Source of the DNA: a virus
Strand: one strand, 5' to 3'
Virus record (IMG/VR): IMGVR_UViG_3300043331_001615
Span: 1-23,818 of that record
Length of the DNA stretch: 23,818 nucleotides
Made by a program: the position numbers and the translations under genes. Below are positions 1 through 5,715 of the stretch, one piece after another (within the stretch, counting starts at the first letter, position 1; each line of letters opens with the position of its first letter). The notes below the pieces were generated by a model. That model was not told the origin of the DNA, searched no databases, and was given only the letters and a program-made list of their open reading frames with translations.

Positions 1-1
1 C

Positions 2-31
2 GCGAAGCTCAACGCCCTCGCCGAGCGCTGA
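2..31 (+). CDS. C-terminal end of a gene truncated by the window edge
   Basis: Frame 2 reads AKLNALAER and then stops at TGA 29-31. A strong hairpin follows within 5 bases, as expected after the end of a gene. Too little is present to suggest a function. The reading frame is inferred from the position of the stop relative to the hairpin and the next ribosome-binding site. Confidence 0.45.
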   Translation, partial: AKLNALAER

Positions 32-35
32 CCGT

Positions 36-60
36 CGCCCCGAGCGTGATGCTCGGGGCG
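36..60 (+). terminator. Perfect 10-bp hairpin, terminator-like
   Basis: The arms 36-45 and 51-60 are exact inverted repeats (core GCCCCGAGC / GCTCGGGGC) around a 5-nt loop. There is no T-tract, so it may act as a weak or factor-assisted terminator or as an RNA-stabilising element between transcription units. Confidence 0.6.
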
Positions 61-88
61 GCTGTGAACGCTACGGAAGGAACACCTC

Positions 89-367
89 ATGTACACCGAA
101 GAAATCAAGACGCTCAAGGCCGATCCGAGGCTGCAGCGTCTCGCCGACCGGATGGCCACGGGCGTCGAGCCGTGGCTCGTCCGGGAGCTGTGGACCGGCG
201 TCGACGACCCGATCGAGTGGTTCGCCGTCTTCGCGGTGAAGTACTGGCGCAAGGAGCGACCGCCCTACCTGTTCCCGCTGGAGGAGAACAAGGAGGAAGC
301 AGTGGCCAGGGCGATCATCGCCCTCTACAAGGAGAAGCGCGAGCGGGTTGAGGCCCGCTCGCGCTAG
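89..367 (+). CDS. Small hypothetical protein, 92 aa
   Basis: I do not recognise this protein. The ATG at 89 is preceded by a good Shine-Dalgarno sequence (GGAAGGAA), which fixes the start. The product is soluble and highly charged. It has a Trp-rich centre (EPWLVRELWTGVDDP) and a basic C-terminal helix (KEKRERVEARSR). No signal peptide, membrane segment or cysteine motif is visible. It is flanked by hairpins on both sides, so it may be its own transcription unit. It is typical in size and character of actinophage orphan genes. Confidence 0.75.
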   Translation: MYTEEIKTLKADPRLQRLADRMATGVEPWLVRELWTGVDDPIEWFAVFAVKYWRKERPPYLFPLEENKEEAVARAIIALYKEKRERVEARSR

Positions 368-368
368 C

Positions 369-395
369 GCGGCCGGTGACGTCGAACCGGGCCGC
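369..395 (+). terminator. GC-rich hairpin after the 92-aa gene
   Basis: GCGGCCGGT (369-377) pairs with ACCGGGCCGC (386-395), forming 9 bp with one bulged G around an 8-nt loop that itself contains GACGTC. It starts two bases after the stop codon at 367. No T-run follows. Confidence 0.4.
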
Positions 396-417
396 AGCAG
401 TGAACTCGTGACCATCG

Positions 418-423
418 TATAAC
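418..423 (+). promoter_or_regulatory. Candidate -10 box TATAAC
   Basis: TATAAC sits 13 bases before the GTG start at 437, in an otherwise GC-rich gap and after a hairpin. No convincing -35 hexamer is visible at 16-18 bp. The call rests on the -10 match and context alone. Confidence 0.3.
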
Positions 424-436
424 AGGAAGGGCGTTC

Positions 437-856
437 GTGGTTAAGCCGAAAGGGCATGGAGCGGATCGGATCTTCGCGGTCCTGGCCGATGCGGCCGGAG
501 ACGGGGAAGTCGAGCTGCGGCAGGTACTGACCTGGCCGAGCGTGGACGCGTTGCGTCAGCAGCTGCTGGCGCGAGTGCCGATGACCTCCAAGGAGGTGGC
601 CATTGGAGCGACGAACGCACCGGTGCGAGTGGGGGTGCGCCTGCCGTGGGGGTCGGAAGAGTCGTGGCTGGTCAAGCTGGGCTTCGACCGTCCAGTGCCG
701 CCGCTGGTCGAGCACGTGCGGCTGGTGGTGCTGGAGTCGCGGTTCCGGGGGGAGGGCAACGCACGGGTGTGGCAGCTGCGGCCCCGAGCGTGCGAGACGT
801 ACGTGATCACCCGGACGGCGATGGGCCTGGCGCTGGAGACGGCGTCCTCTGGGTGA
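437..856 (+). CDS. Hypothetical protein, 139 aa
   Basis: Not recognised. It starts at GTG 437, with AGGAAGG at 424-430 and a 6-nt spacer. The N-terminus is basic (MVKPKGHGADR). It is followed by an acidic/helical part and by a mixed hydrophobic body that looks like alternating beta strands (VRVGVRLPWG, RLVVLESRF, TYVITRTAMG). There are no membrane segments, and the single Cys (in RACETYV) argues against a zinc ribbon. A 183-base non-coding gap with a hairpin follows. It is probably a small alpha/beta protein of unknown role. Confidence 0.7.
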   Translation: MVKPKGHGADRIFAVLADAAGDGEVELRQVLTWPSVDALRQQLLARVPMTSKEVAIGATNAPVRVGVRLPWGSEESWLVKLGFDRPVPPLVEHVRLVVLESRFRGEGNARVWQLRPRACETYVITRTAMGLALETASSG

Positions 857-983
857 TGGACGGGGGAAGGGCGGCGCTTCCTGCGGTGACGGCTCTGGAG
901 CAGGCACCACGAGGCGCAACCCGAACCTGAAACAACACACAATCTTCCACTTGTGAGGCTTTACTACCTTATTGTCGGTTATT

Positions 984-1016
984 GCCGCCGGTGCACGGAT
1001 GTGCGCTGGCGGCTTT
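984..1016 (+). terminator. 13-bp hairpin with TTT tail in the 857-1039 gap
   Basis: The arm 984-996 pairs with 1001-1013: 11 Watson-Crick pairs plus 2 G-T wobbles, with a GGAT tetraloop. TTT follows immediately. It resembles an intrinsic terminator placed directly upstream of the gene at 1040. The rest of the 857-1039 gap is non-coding. It contains a lower-GC stretch around 930-983 that could hold a promoter, but I cannot pair a convincing -35 and -10 there. Confidence 0.6.
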
Positions 1017-1039
1017 CGCATACCGGAAAGGGGAACATC

Positions 1040-1282
1040 ATGTACACCATGCTGCCGTCGTGGCTGCGTGAGGACAACGATTACCTCGTCGACCGACCGG
1101 AGATCATCCAACTCGCCTGCTGGGCGCTGGGCGTCTACGACAAGGAGGAGTGGTACTCCGGCGAGATCCCCGACGACGTCTGGGACCTCGACAACGCCGA
1201 CCTCGTCGAAGAGGTCACCGCCCTGATCGAAAAAGGGGCGAGCGGGGAGGACGCGTTCGACCACGTGAAGGATCGCCTATGA
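1040..1282 (+). CDS. Small acidic hypothetical protein, 80 aa
   Basis: Not recognised. The ATG at 1040 is chosen over the in-frame upstream codon at 953 because GGAAAGGGG precedes it at the right distance and the upstream stretch contains a hairpin. The product is acidic, with short helices (WLREDNDYLVDRPEIIQL, DLVEEVTALIEKG) and no Cys pair or membrane segment. Its end overlaps the next start by ATGA (1279-1282), so the two genes are probably translationally coupled. Confidence 0.75.
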   Translation: MYTMLPSWLREDNDYLVDRPEIIQLACWALGVYDKEEWYSGEIPDDVWDLDNADLVEEVTALIEKGASGEDAFDHVKDRL

Positions 1283-1638
1283 CCGACACGAACGAGCCCG
1301 AGGCTCCGTTCTACACTCGCATCACCGTCGTCGGCGGCGCGTTCCGCGTCGGCTTCTACGAAGGCGTGGACCGAGCGGACATCATCGACGCCGAGGGGTG
1401 GGTGGCGGACGAGCTGCGGGTTGCGGAGGGCACGTGCGAGGAGATCCGCGCCGAGGCCCACCGCATCATCGACCTAGTGGTCGAAACCGGGCGCTACCCC
1501 GGCTACTCGCCGAAGGAGGGTGCCGCCGAGTGGAAGCGGTCGTTGACGCGCTGGTGCAAGTCGGCGCAGACCACCCACCATCCTGGGTGGAGGTCGGGCC
1601 GCCGCTCCTCCCGATGGGGCGGCGACCCGAGAAGGTAG
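1279..1638 (+). CDS. Hypothetical protein, 119 aa, with an odd basic C-terminus
   Basis: Not recognised. The ATG at 1279 overlaps the preceding stop. Residues 1-85 look like an ordinary acidic alpha/beta protein (FYTRITVVGGAFRVGFYEG and a helix around EIRAEAHRIIDLVVETG). After about residue 85 the sequence becomes rich in Arg, Ser, Trp and Gly and looks less like a folded domain, while the +1 frame there looks more protein-like. The stop TAG at 1636-1638 lies at the foot of a perfect hairpin, which supports this frame as the true end. Confidence 0.65.
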   Translation: MTDTNEPEAPFYTRITVVGGAFRVGFYEGVDRADIIDAEGWVADELRVAEGTCEEIRAEAHRIIDLVVETGRYPGYSPKEGAAEWKRSLTRWCKSAQTTHHPGWRSGRRSSRWGGDPRR

Positions 1639-1658
1639 GCACCGGCTGTCCGGTGCCT
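1637..1658 (+). terminator. First of three tandem hairpins (9 bp)
   Basis: AGGCACCGG (1637-1645) and CCGGTGCCT (1650-1658) are perfect inverted repeats around the loop CTGT. It begins within the stop codon of the 119-aa gene. Confidence 0.55.
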
Positions 1659-1666
1659 GGAGGTCT

Positions 1667-1690
1667 GGGCTGGCGGTGAGATGCCAGCCC
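1667..1690 (+). repeat. Second tandem hairpin (8 bp)
   Basis: GGGCTGGC (1667-1674) and GCCAGCCC (1683-1690) are perfect inverted repeats around an 8-nt loop. It lies 8 bases after the first hairpin, in a non-coding gap. Confidence 0.5.
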
Positions 1691-1720
1691 TGATCGACTT
1701 CCACCCATTGTAAGTCTATC

Positions 1721-1740
1721 GCCCCCATCTGGGGGCTTTT
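1721..1740 (+). terminator. Third tandem hairpin with TTTT tail, intrinsic terminator
   Basis: GCCCCC (1721-1726) pairs with GGGGGC (1731-1736) around ATCT and is followed by TTTT. This is the most typical rho-independent terminator of the three. A TATATG that could act as a -10 box lies just after it (1745-1750), upstream of the next gene. Confidence 0.65.
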
Positions 1741-1762
1741 GCGATATATGCGAGGAGATACT

Positions 1763-2272
1763 ATGCCTGACCACCCCAACCGGTTCGCGGTCAACGAGCC
1801 GGTCCTGTTCCGCACCGCTGACTCCCGGGTCCCCGAGTGGACCGAGGGCACCGTGAGGATCGTCGAGGCCTACGCAGAGCCGCGACGCAAGACCCACTAC
1901 GGCGTCTACGAAAGCGATCGCCACACCGACGCCTGCGACGGCGTGTACTACACGATCACCGCCAAGAACGGCAACGGCATCGACGAGGACTACAGCACGA
2001 TCTGCGTCTGCAAGGACGTGATCAGCGACCTCAGCACCACCGCGCGCTGGGCCGGTCAGATGCTCACTGATCTGCAGGACTACAAGCTCTGCTGGCTCGA
2101 CCACGTCATGGCCGGTCGGCCGCTCACCGCCGTGCCCCAGCCGGGCAACGACCGCGTGGCCCTGTTCAGCGGCAAGGACATCGCCGCGTACGCCCACATC
2201 GACGATATGCTCGCGTGGGCGGTCGGCCTCGAACGTCACCCCCAGCACGAGAGCGCCCCGCAGGACGCCTGA
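1763..2272 (+). CDS. Hypothetical protein, 169 aa
   Basis: Not recognised. The ATG at 1763 has AGGAGA at 1753-1758; an in-frame ATG at 1748 lies before that site and is rejected. The first half (about residues 5-75) is beta-rich: NEPVLFRTADSRVPEWTEG, then a segment around YGVYESDRHTDACDGVYYTI. This resembles small SH3- or Tudor-like barrels that begin by describing a 'value and modification' strand, but no family can be named. The second half is helical (TARWAGQMLTDLQDYKLCWL). It is soluble. The 83-aa gene follows after 13 bases. Confidence 0.75.
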   Translation: MPDHPNRFAVNEPVLFRTADSRVPEWTEGTVRIVEAYAEPRRKTHYGVYESDRHTDACDGVYYTITAKNGNGIDEDYSTICVCKDVISDLSTTARWAGQMLTDLQDYKLCWLDHVMAGRPLTAVPQPGNDRVALFSGKDIAAYAHIDDMLAWAVGLERHPQHESAPQDA

Positions 2273-2285
2273 TAGACACGACCGC

Positions 2286-2537
2286 ATGGCCTACCCGTTC
2301 GCCATCACCTGCCTGGAATGCCGCCAGATCGCGCCGCTGCTGTCAATCGACGAGGTCGACGGCAGCGGCGAGGCCTGGATACGCCTGACCATGGGCTGCG
2401 GCCACGCCCCGAGCGTGCCCGAGCGGCATCGCATCAAGATCGAACGCCTCGCCATCGGGTCCACCGGCGGCGTCGCTCTCTACGACCCCGACGGGCGCCC
2501 CATCTACCTGCTGCGCGGCGACCCTACTGAATCCTGA
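2286..2537 (+). CDS. Small zinc-ribbon-like protein, 83 aa
   Basis: An ITCLECRQ knuckle near residue 10 and MGCGH near residue 38 give three Cys and a His that could bind zinc. The rest alternates short beta strands (ERLAIGSTGGVALYDPDGR). Start at ATG 2286; there is no strong Shine-Dalgarno sequence, and it lies 13 bases after the previous stop, so it probably depends on coupling. Function unknown. The metal-binding idea is inferred from residue spacing only. Confidence 0.7.
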   Translation: MAYPFAITCLECRQIAPLLSIDEVDGSGEAWIRLTMGCGHAPSVPERHRIKIERLAIGSTGGVALYDPDGRPIYLLRGDPTES

Positions 2538-2553
2538 AAGAGGAACCCACCGA

Positions 2554-3012
2554 ATGAAACCTGTCCTGATCGCGGCGGCCGGTGCCGCCGTACTCGCTGT
2601 CGGCGCCGCGTGCAGCGCCTCCGACTGGGAACCCCCGGAGCCTCGTGCGGGCACCGTCACCGAATTGGAGTACGAGCCCGGGTACTGGAAGGAGGACTGC
2701 TACACCCAGTCGGTGTACAACTCCCGTACGCGCACCTACGAGAGCAAGCAGGTGTGCAGCGACCGCTGGGTGTCGGAGTGCAACGAGGTCGACTTCGTGA
2801 CCCCTGAGGGGGACGAGCTGGAGGAGTGCGCCGACGAGGAGGTCTTCGAGGGCCTGGCGGTCGGCGACGTGTACATCGAGGGGATGGACGAGGCCGCCAC
2901 GCACACGCCGTGGCTGACGCCGTCGCCCTCTCCGTCGACCTCGCCGTCTTCTTCCGGCAGCCCGTCCCCGTCGCCGACGGTCGCGCCCTCGGCATCGGCC
3001 AGCGCGGCTTAG
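2554..3012 (+). CDS. Secreted lipoprotein with Ser/Pro-rich tail, 152 aa
   Basis: The N-terminus MKPVLIAAAG AAVLAVGAAC is a short signal peptide ending at Cys20, fitting lipid attachment on the outer face of the membrane; the -3 residue is Gly rather than the usual Leu. After the Cys comes a domain with about eight Cys and the pattern GTVTELEY...C...C...AVGDVYIEG. The last 30 residues are a low-complexity Ser/Pro/Thr tail. It is a paralogue of the lipoprotein at 14940-15248 (shared G-x-[VI]-T-x-LE start and VGD-x-Y end). Phage-encoded surface lipoproteins are known to block superinfection, and that role is inferred here. AAAGAGG precedes ATG 2554. Confidence 0.75.
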   Translation: MKPVLIAAAGAAVLAVGAACSASDWEPPEPRAGTVTELEYEPGYWKEDCYTQSVYNSRTRTYESKQVCSDRWVSECNEVDFVTPEGDELEECADEEVFEGLAVGDVYIEGMDEAATHTPWLTPSPSPSTSPSSSGSPSPSPTVAPSASASAA

Positions 3013-3752
3013 GCGCCCAGCAGCGCGGCCCAGGAGTTGTCGCCGAGGATGCCGTCGCCCTGTCCGTTGGGCAGGATGCTGTTACGGACCTTGCGCGCCA
3101 CCTGGAAGCGTTTGAGTGCGGCCTCTGATCCCGGCCCCCACTGCCCGTCGGGTTCGCCTCGCGAGTTGAACGAGTTCGCTGGTGGGAAGCCGTTCGCGGC
3201 GAGGAGGGACTGGGCGCGTTTTTTGTCGGCCGTTGGCGCGTTGTTGTTGTCGATGGTCGGGAGCGCCATGATGATCTCCTCGATCAGTCGGGGGCGGCTG
3301 GGCACCGACGGTTTCGGTGGGGTCGGTGCGCCGGTGGCAATGCCCCACGGGCTGGTGTCGTCGTAGGGGCCGGTGGAGTGGCCGTCGGGTCCGCGTCCCA
3401 CGGAGACGTGCATGTGTTTGGTGTGGGGGTTGGAGCCGGAGTAGCGGCGCCAGCCTTCGGAGGCGCGGGCGCGCGACCAGATTTGGCGGTTCCAGATGAC
3501 GTATTTGAGTGCCGGTGGGGCGACGGCGACGATGCGGCGGGAGATGCGGTGCATGTCCGCTCCGTCGTCGGGGTCGTGTGTGAAGTCGCGGGCGCAGACG
3601 ACGCCCTGGTCGTTGGGGTTGTGGTCGGAGTCGGATGCGGCATGGGCCGCGTCGCCGATAGCGCCGTCGGAGGCGGTGCTGCGACTGGGTGCGACCTGGT
3701 TGATCTCGGCCCTGAGGACTTCGAGACTTCGCGCCACCCGCCAACCAGACAT
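3009..3752 (-). CDS. Endolysin: M15-like peptidase plus peptidoglycan-binding domain
   Basis: Cleaves the host cell-wall peptide to release progeny. Residues 1-135 form an M15/VanY-like zinc peptidase: SDHNPND with His44, ARDFTHDP with Asp56, and HTKHMHVSV with His113 and His115, giving the expected His-Asp-His metal site. Residues 140-160 are a Pro-rich linker. Residues 165-247 match a PG_binding_1 domain (helical, ending GDGILGDNSWAALLGA with DGQWGPGSEAALKRFQ). The 247-aa length is normal for actinophage lysins. There is no signal peptide, so it needs the holin. It is one of only four minus-strand genes and overlaps the preceding lipoprotein gene tail to tail by 4 bases. The mRNA appears leaderless, since TAAACT lies 6 nt before the ATG and no Shine-Dalgarno sequence is present. 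Confidence 0.9.
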   Translation of the reverse strand: MSGWRVARSLEVLRAEINQVAPSRSTASDGAIGDAAHAASDSDHNPNDQGVVCARDFTHDPDDGADMHRISRRIVAVAPPALKYVIWNRQIWSRARASEGWRRYSGSNPHTKHMHVSVGRGPDGHSTGPYDDTSPWGIATGAPTPPKPSVPSRPRLIEEIIMALPTIDNNNAPTADKKRAQSLLAANGFPPANSFNSRGEPDGQWGPGSEAALKRFQVARKVRNSILPNGQGDGILGDNSWAALLGA

Positions 3753-3758
3753 ACGGGA

Positions 3759-3764
3759 AGTTTA
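3759..3764 (-). promoter_or_regulatory. -10 box TAAACT of a leaderless endolysin transcript
   Basis: On the minus strand TAAACT is followed by 6 bases and then the endolysin ATG (3752). That places the predicted transcription start at or next to the A of the ATG. The 3753-3832 gap is the divergent promoter region between the endolysin and the gene at 3833. A + strand promoter should also lie there (TTGAAC at 3795-3800 is a possible -35), but no well-spaced -10 is clear. Confidence 0.5.
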
Positions 3765-3832
3765 CCGCACAAAACGGACATATCGTAACGTCAGTTGAAC
3801 GTGAGAGAATATCCCGAAACGAAAGGAGCACT

Positions 3833-4321
3833 ATGCCCAAGCAGCAGACCACCATCGTGATCACCGAAATCGACACCCGAGGTGAGGCCGACTTCGGCCA
3901 CTTCTACTTCAGCGACGGCGTCCGCGTCGGCTACCGACGCCTGGGAGAGGGCTGGCAGACCTTCGGCGGCGGCAAGTACTGGCCCGAACCGACACCGCTG
4001 CGCCTGCAGGTCGTCAGCCACTACCTGCGCACCCACGGCCCGGTCGAGCTGGAGCGCACCATCGACATCAGCAACGAGGGCACCCCCGAGCGGCCGTGGG
4101 GCGTCATCCGGATCTCCGACGGGACCGTGGCCGACTTCGACATCACGCGCCCGGGAGAGACCGACGCCGTCACGGTGGCGCCCCGGCATCAGCGGGAGAA
4201 CACCCCCGACTACATCAGGTGGCTCGTGGACGAACTCACCCAGGCACTCGTCGAAACCGACTGGAGTGCTCTTCCCGCCGCAAGCAAAACGGTGCCGGTC
4301 GACCAGGCGGTGGCCGCGTGA
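3833..4321 (+). CDS. Hypothetical protein, 162 aa, with a two-copy repeat domain
   Basis: Function not recognised. AAAGGAG precedes ATG 3833. Residues 18-70 (GHFYFSDGVRVGYRRLGEGW, then WPEPTPLRLQVVSHYLRTHGP) align with the next gene's product. A second, partial copy starts near residue 85 (RPWGVIRISDGTVADFDI). Each unit reads as a few beta strands followed by a helix. The GTG of the next gene overlaps its stop. This is likely a small family expanded by local duplication and may form a complex with the neighbouring paralogue. Confidence 0.75.
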   Translation: MPKQQTTIVITEIDTRGEADFGHFYFSDGVRVGYRRLGEGWQTFGGGKYWPEPTPLRLQVVSHYLRTHGPVELERTIDISNEGTPERPWGVIRISDGTVADFDITRPGETDAVTVAPRHQRENTPDYIRWLVDELTQALVETDWSALPAASKTVPVDQAVAA

Positions 4322-4545
4322 AGGTCGTCTCCGTCGACAACCGAGCCCACGCCGAACCGCCCTGGGGGTTTATCCACTTCGACGACCGCAACAGCGCCGC
4401 CTTCGCCGTCGCGAAAGATAGCTCGTGGGAAGTCGGGGAGGGTGGACCGAACTGGCCCACCGCGACCACGCAGGCCCACCTCGACGCCGCCCTGGCGCAC
4501 CTGCAGCGGTACGGCCCCAAGATGCCCGAGAACACCACATCCTGA
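4318..4545 (+). CDS. Small paralogue of the preceding gene, 75 aa
   Basis: The GTG start (4318-4320) overlaps the previous stop as GTGA, so translation is coupled. The product carries a single unit of the repeat seen twice in its neighbour: PPWGFIHFDDRNSAAF, then SSWEVGEGGPNWPTATTQAH and AALAHLQRYGP, matching WGVIRISDG..ADF and WPEPTPLRLQVVSHYLRTHGP there. Function unknown. A terminator follows 16 bases after the stop. Confidence 0.75.
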   Translation: MKVVSVDNRAHAEPPWGFIHFDDRNSAAFAVAKDSSWEVGEGGPNWPTATTQAHLDAALAHLQRYGPKMPENTTS

Positions 4546-4560
4546 ACATCCTGACCAGTG

Positions 4561-4592
4561 AAGCCCCGGACGCATGCGCGTCCGGGGCTTTC
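4561..4592 (+). terminator. Strong 13-bp intrinsic terminator
   Basis: AAGCCCCGGACGC (4561-4573) and GCGTCCGGGGCTT (4578-4590) are perfect inverted repeats with the loop ATGC, followed by TCGTTT. It closes the 3833-4545 two-gene unit. The ATG within the loop is not a real start for the next gene. Confidence 0.8.
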
Positions 4593-4609
4593 GTTTGAGA
4601 GGCAACCAC

Positions 4610-5290
4610 ATGTCCGCATCCGAGACCACCTTCATCGACCCCGGCAAGTGGCCACGCCTGATCGTGGCCGGTGCGCCGGTCACCGAGGCGCAGGCCGACG
4701 AGATCCTCATCCGCACGGCCGCCCTCTACTACCTCCACTGCAACGACCACGAGTGGGACCACATCGTCGCGCGCATCGTCTTCCGAGACGAGCGCGCCGC
4801 CGAGCACGACTTCCCGTTCCAGCGAGCGCTCAAGCGCGCCGAAGAGCTGCGCAACCTCAACCTGGAGTACCTGGACAACTACCGGATCTCCTCCTCCTGG
4901 ATCGGCGGCCCGCGCGGGTGGTGCGACTGGGACGGACACATCGGGACAGCGAACTACAACATCGGCAAGTGGCCTTCCATAGAGGAGGTCGGCAGCGAGT
5001 GGTCCCAGATCGCCGCCGCGTTCCCCTACCTGGACCTAACGGCGCAGCTGATCAGCGATGGCACCGCCGACCAGGTGTGCGGGCAGTGGCGCGTCAAGAA
5101 CGGCGTGGCCACCGAGGAGCCGCCCGGCGCGCTGCTGGCGCAGCACGAGCCCCACGCGACCCCCGTCGATCGTTTCGTCGAGCAGCTGTTCAACCCCGGC
5201 AGCGAGCGCGGGGTCAGCCCCGAACGGCTGCAGCAGGCGGTCGCCCGAGTCGAGGCGAAGATCGCCACAGCGACGCAGGGCGACCAGTAA
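4610..5290 (+). CDS. Hypothetical protein, 226 aa
   Basis: Not recognised with a function, although the opening PRLIVAGAPVTEAQADEILIRT resembles orphan proteins I recall from other actinophages. ATG 4610 is preceded by GAGAGG; the in-frame ATG at 4574 lies within the terminator loop and is rejected. Residues 15-75 are helical with a His/Cys-rich patch (YYLHCNDHEWDHIV). Residues 95-130 are aromatic and Gly-rich (WIGGPRGWCDWDGHIGTANYN), and the C-terminal 60 residues form a helix (SPERLQQAVARVEAKIATA). It is soluble. The holin gene follows after 67 bases. Confidence 0.75.
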   Translation: MSASETTFIDPGKWPRLIVAGAPVTEAQADEILIRTAALYYLHCNDHEWDHIVARIVFRDERAAEHDFPFQRALKRAEELRNLNLEYLDNYRISSSWIGGPRGWCDWDGHIGTANYNIGKWPSIEEVGSEWSQIAAAFPYLDLTAQLISDGTADQVCGQWRVKNGVATEEPPGALLAQHEPHATPVDRFVEQLFNPGSERGVSPERLQQAVARVEAKIATATQGDQ

Positions 5291-5315
5291 CACCTACCAG
5301 AAAACCCGACATAGT
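5287..5315 (+). promoter_or_regulatory. Candidate holin promoter
   Basis: GTAACA (5287-5292, 4 of 6 to TTGACA) and CATAGT (5310-5315, 4 of 6 to TATAAT) are 17 bp apart. A transcript starting 7 bases later would begin just before the hairpin that covers the holin ribosome-binding region. Confidence 0.35.
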
Positions 5316-5323
5316 GGGACAAT

Positions 5324-5355
5324 TGACCTGTAGGCCCTTCAAGGGAAGCAGGTCA
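5324..5355 (+). promoter_or_regulatory. Hairpin sequestering the holin ribosome-binding site
   Basis: TGACCTG (5324-5330) pairs with CAGGTCA (5349-5355), and CCCT (5335-5338) pairs with AGGG (5342-5345) inside it. Both purine-rich candidates for the Shine-Dalgarno sequence (AAGGGA near 5341 and AGG at 5350-5352) are paired, and the ATG is at 5358. This geometry suggests that translation of the holin is held down by RNA structure. It is inference from pairing alone. Confidence 0.5.
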
Positions 5356-5357
5356 TC

Positions 5358-5573
5358 ATGTTCACGAAGGAGTTCTGGAAAGACACCTCCGAAAGAGCTA
5401 TCCGCAACGCCGCGACCTCATTCGTCGCCGCCTTCGGCGCCGAAGCCCTCCTGTGGGACCTCGGCTGGGAAGTCGTCGTCGGCATCCCACTTACCGCCGC
5501 CGTCCTCGAAGTCGCCATCGCCCTCTCGGGCTCAAAAGTCGGCCGCAAGGGGACAGCCAGCCTCACCGACTGA
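5358..5573 (+). CDS. Holin, r1t-like, 71 aa
   Basis: The opening MFTKEFWKDTSERAIRNAAT matches the start typical of actinophage r1t-type holins (MFTK.FWKD..ERAIRT). It is followed by two hydrophobic stretches, about residues 21-35 (SFVAAFGAEALLWDL) and 38-56 (WEVVVGIPLTAAVLEVAIAL), and a short polar C-terminus. Holins form membrane lesions at a set time and let the endolysin reach the wall. The gene lies 1.6 kb from the endolysin and on the other strand, rather than adjacent to it. Its length is at the short end of the family. A hairpin covers its ribosome-binding region. Confidence 0.8.
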   Translation: MFTKEFWKDTSERAIRNAATSFVAAFGAEALLWDLGWEVVVGIPLTAAVLEVAIALSGSKVGRKGTASLTD

Positions 5574-5599
5574 ACTCCACCCGACTCCCTACACGCTGT

Positions 5600-5629
5600 T
5601 GCCCGGCGCATCCATCATCGCGCCGGGCA
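5600..5629 (+). terminator. 10-bp hairpin after the holin
   Basis: TGCCCGGCGC (5600-5609) and GCGCCGGGCA (5620-5629) are perfect inverted repeats around a 10-nt loop. No T-tract follows. Confidence 0.5.
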
Positions 5630-5678
5630 CTGGCATGTCACCCCTTCACCGTAAGCTGAGAATCTTCCTCGCACTCTG

Positions 5679-5698
5679 CCGGGCACCGGTGCGCCCGG
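5679..5698 (+). repeat. Small hairpin upstream of the 281-aa gene
   Basis: CCGGGC (5679-5684) pairs with GCCCGG (5693-5698), with the palindromic ACCGGT inside the loop. It lies a few bases before the AAAGGA ribosome-binding site of the gene at 5716. It may be a 5' leader structure rather than a terminator. Confidence 0.35.
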
Positions 5699-5715
5699 AC
5701 TGAAAGGAACACCAC

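Noticed and set aside
71-1264. A 397-codon open frame on the minus strand across several small + genes
   Set aside because: It is an artefact of GC-rich codon use. The + strand genes inside it have ribosome-binding sites and separating hairpins, and the minus product is low-quality Pro/Arg/His-rich sequence.
4538-4557. CATCCTGAACATCCTGACC near-copy at 9618-9636 as a dispersed repeat
   Set aside because: The second copy is inside a coding region that encodes alternating His-Pro-Asp residues; the match is short and probably by chance.
4558-5703. A 381-codon + frame through the 226-aa gene and the holin
   Set aside because: It begins at the base of a strong terminator, is Arg/Pro/Ser-rich and conflicts with the well-supported genes at 4610 and 5358.
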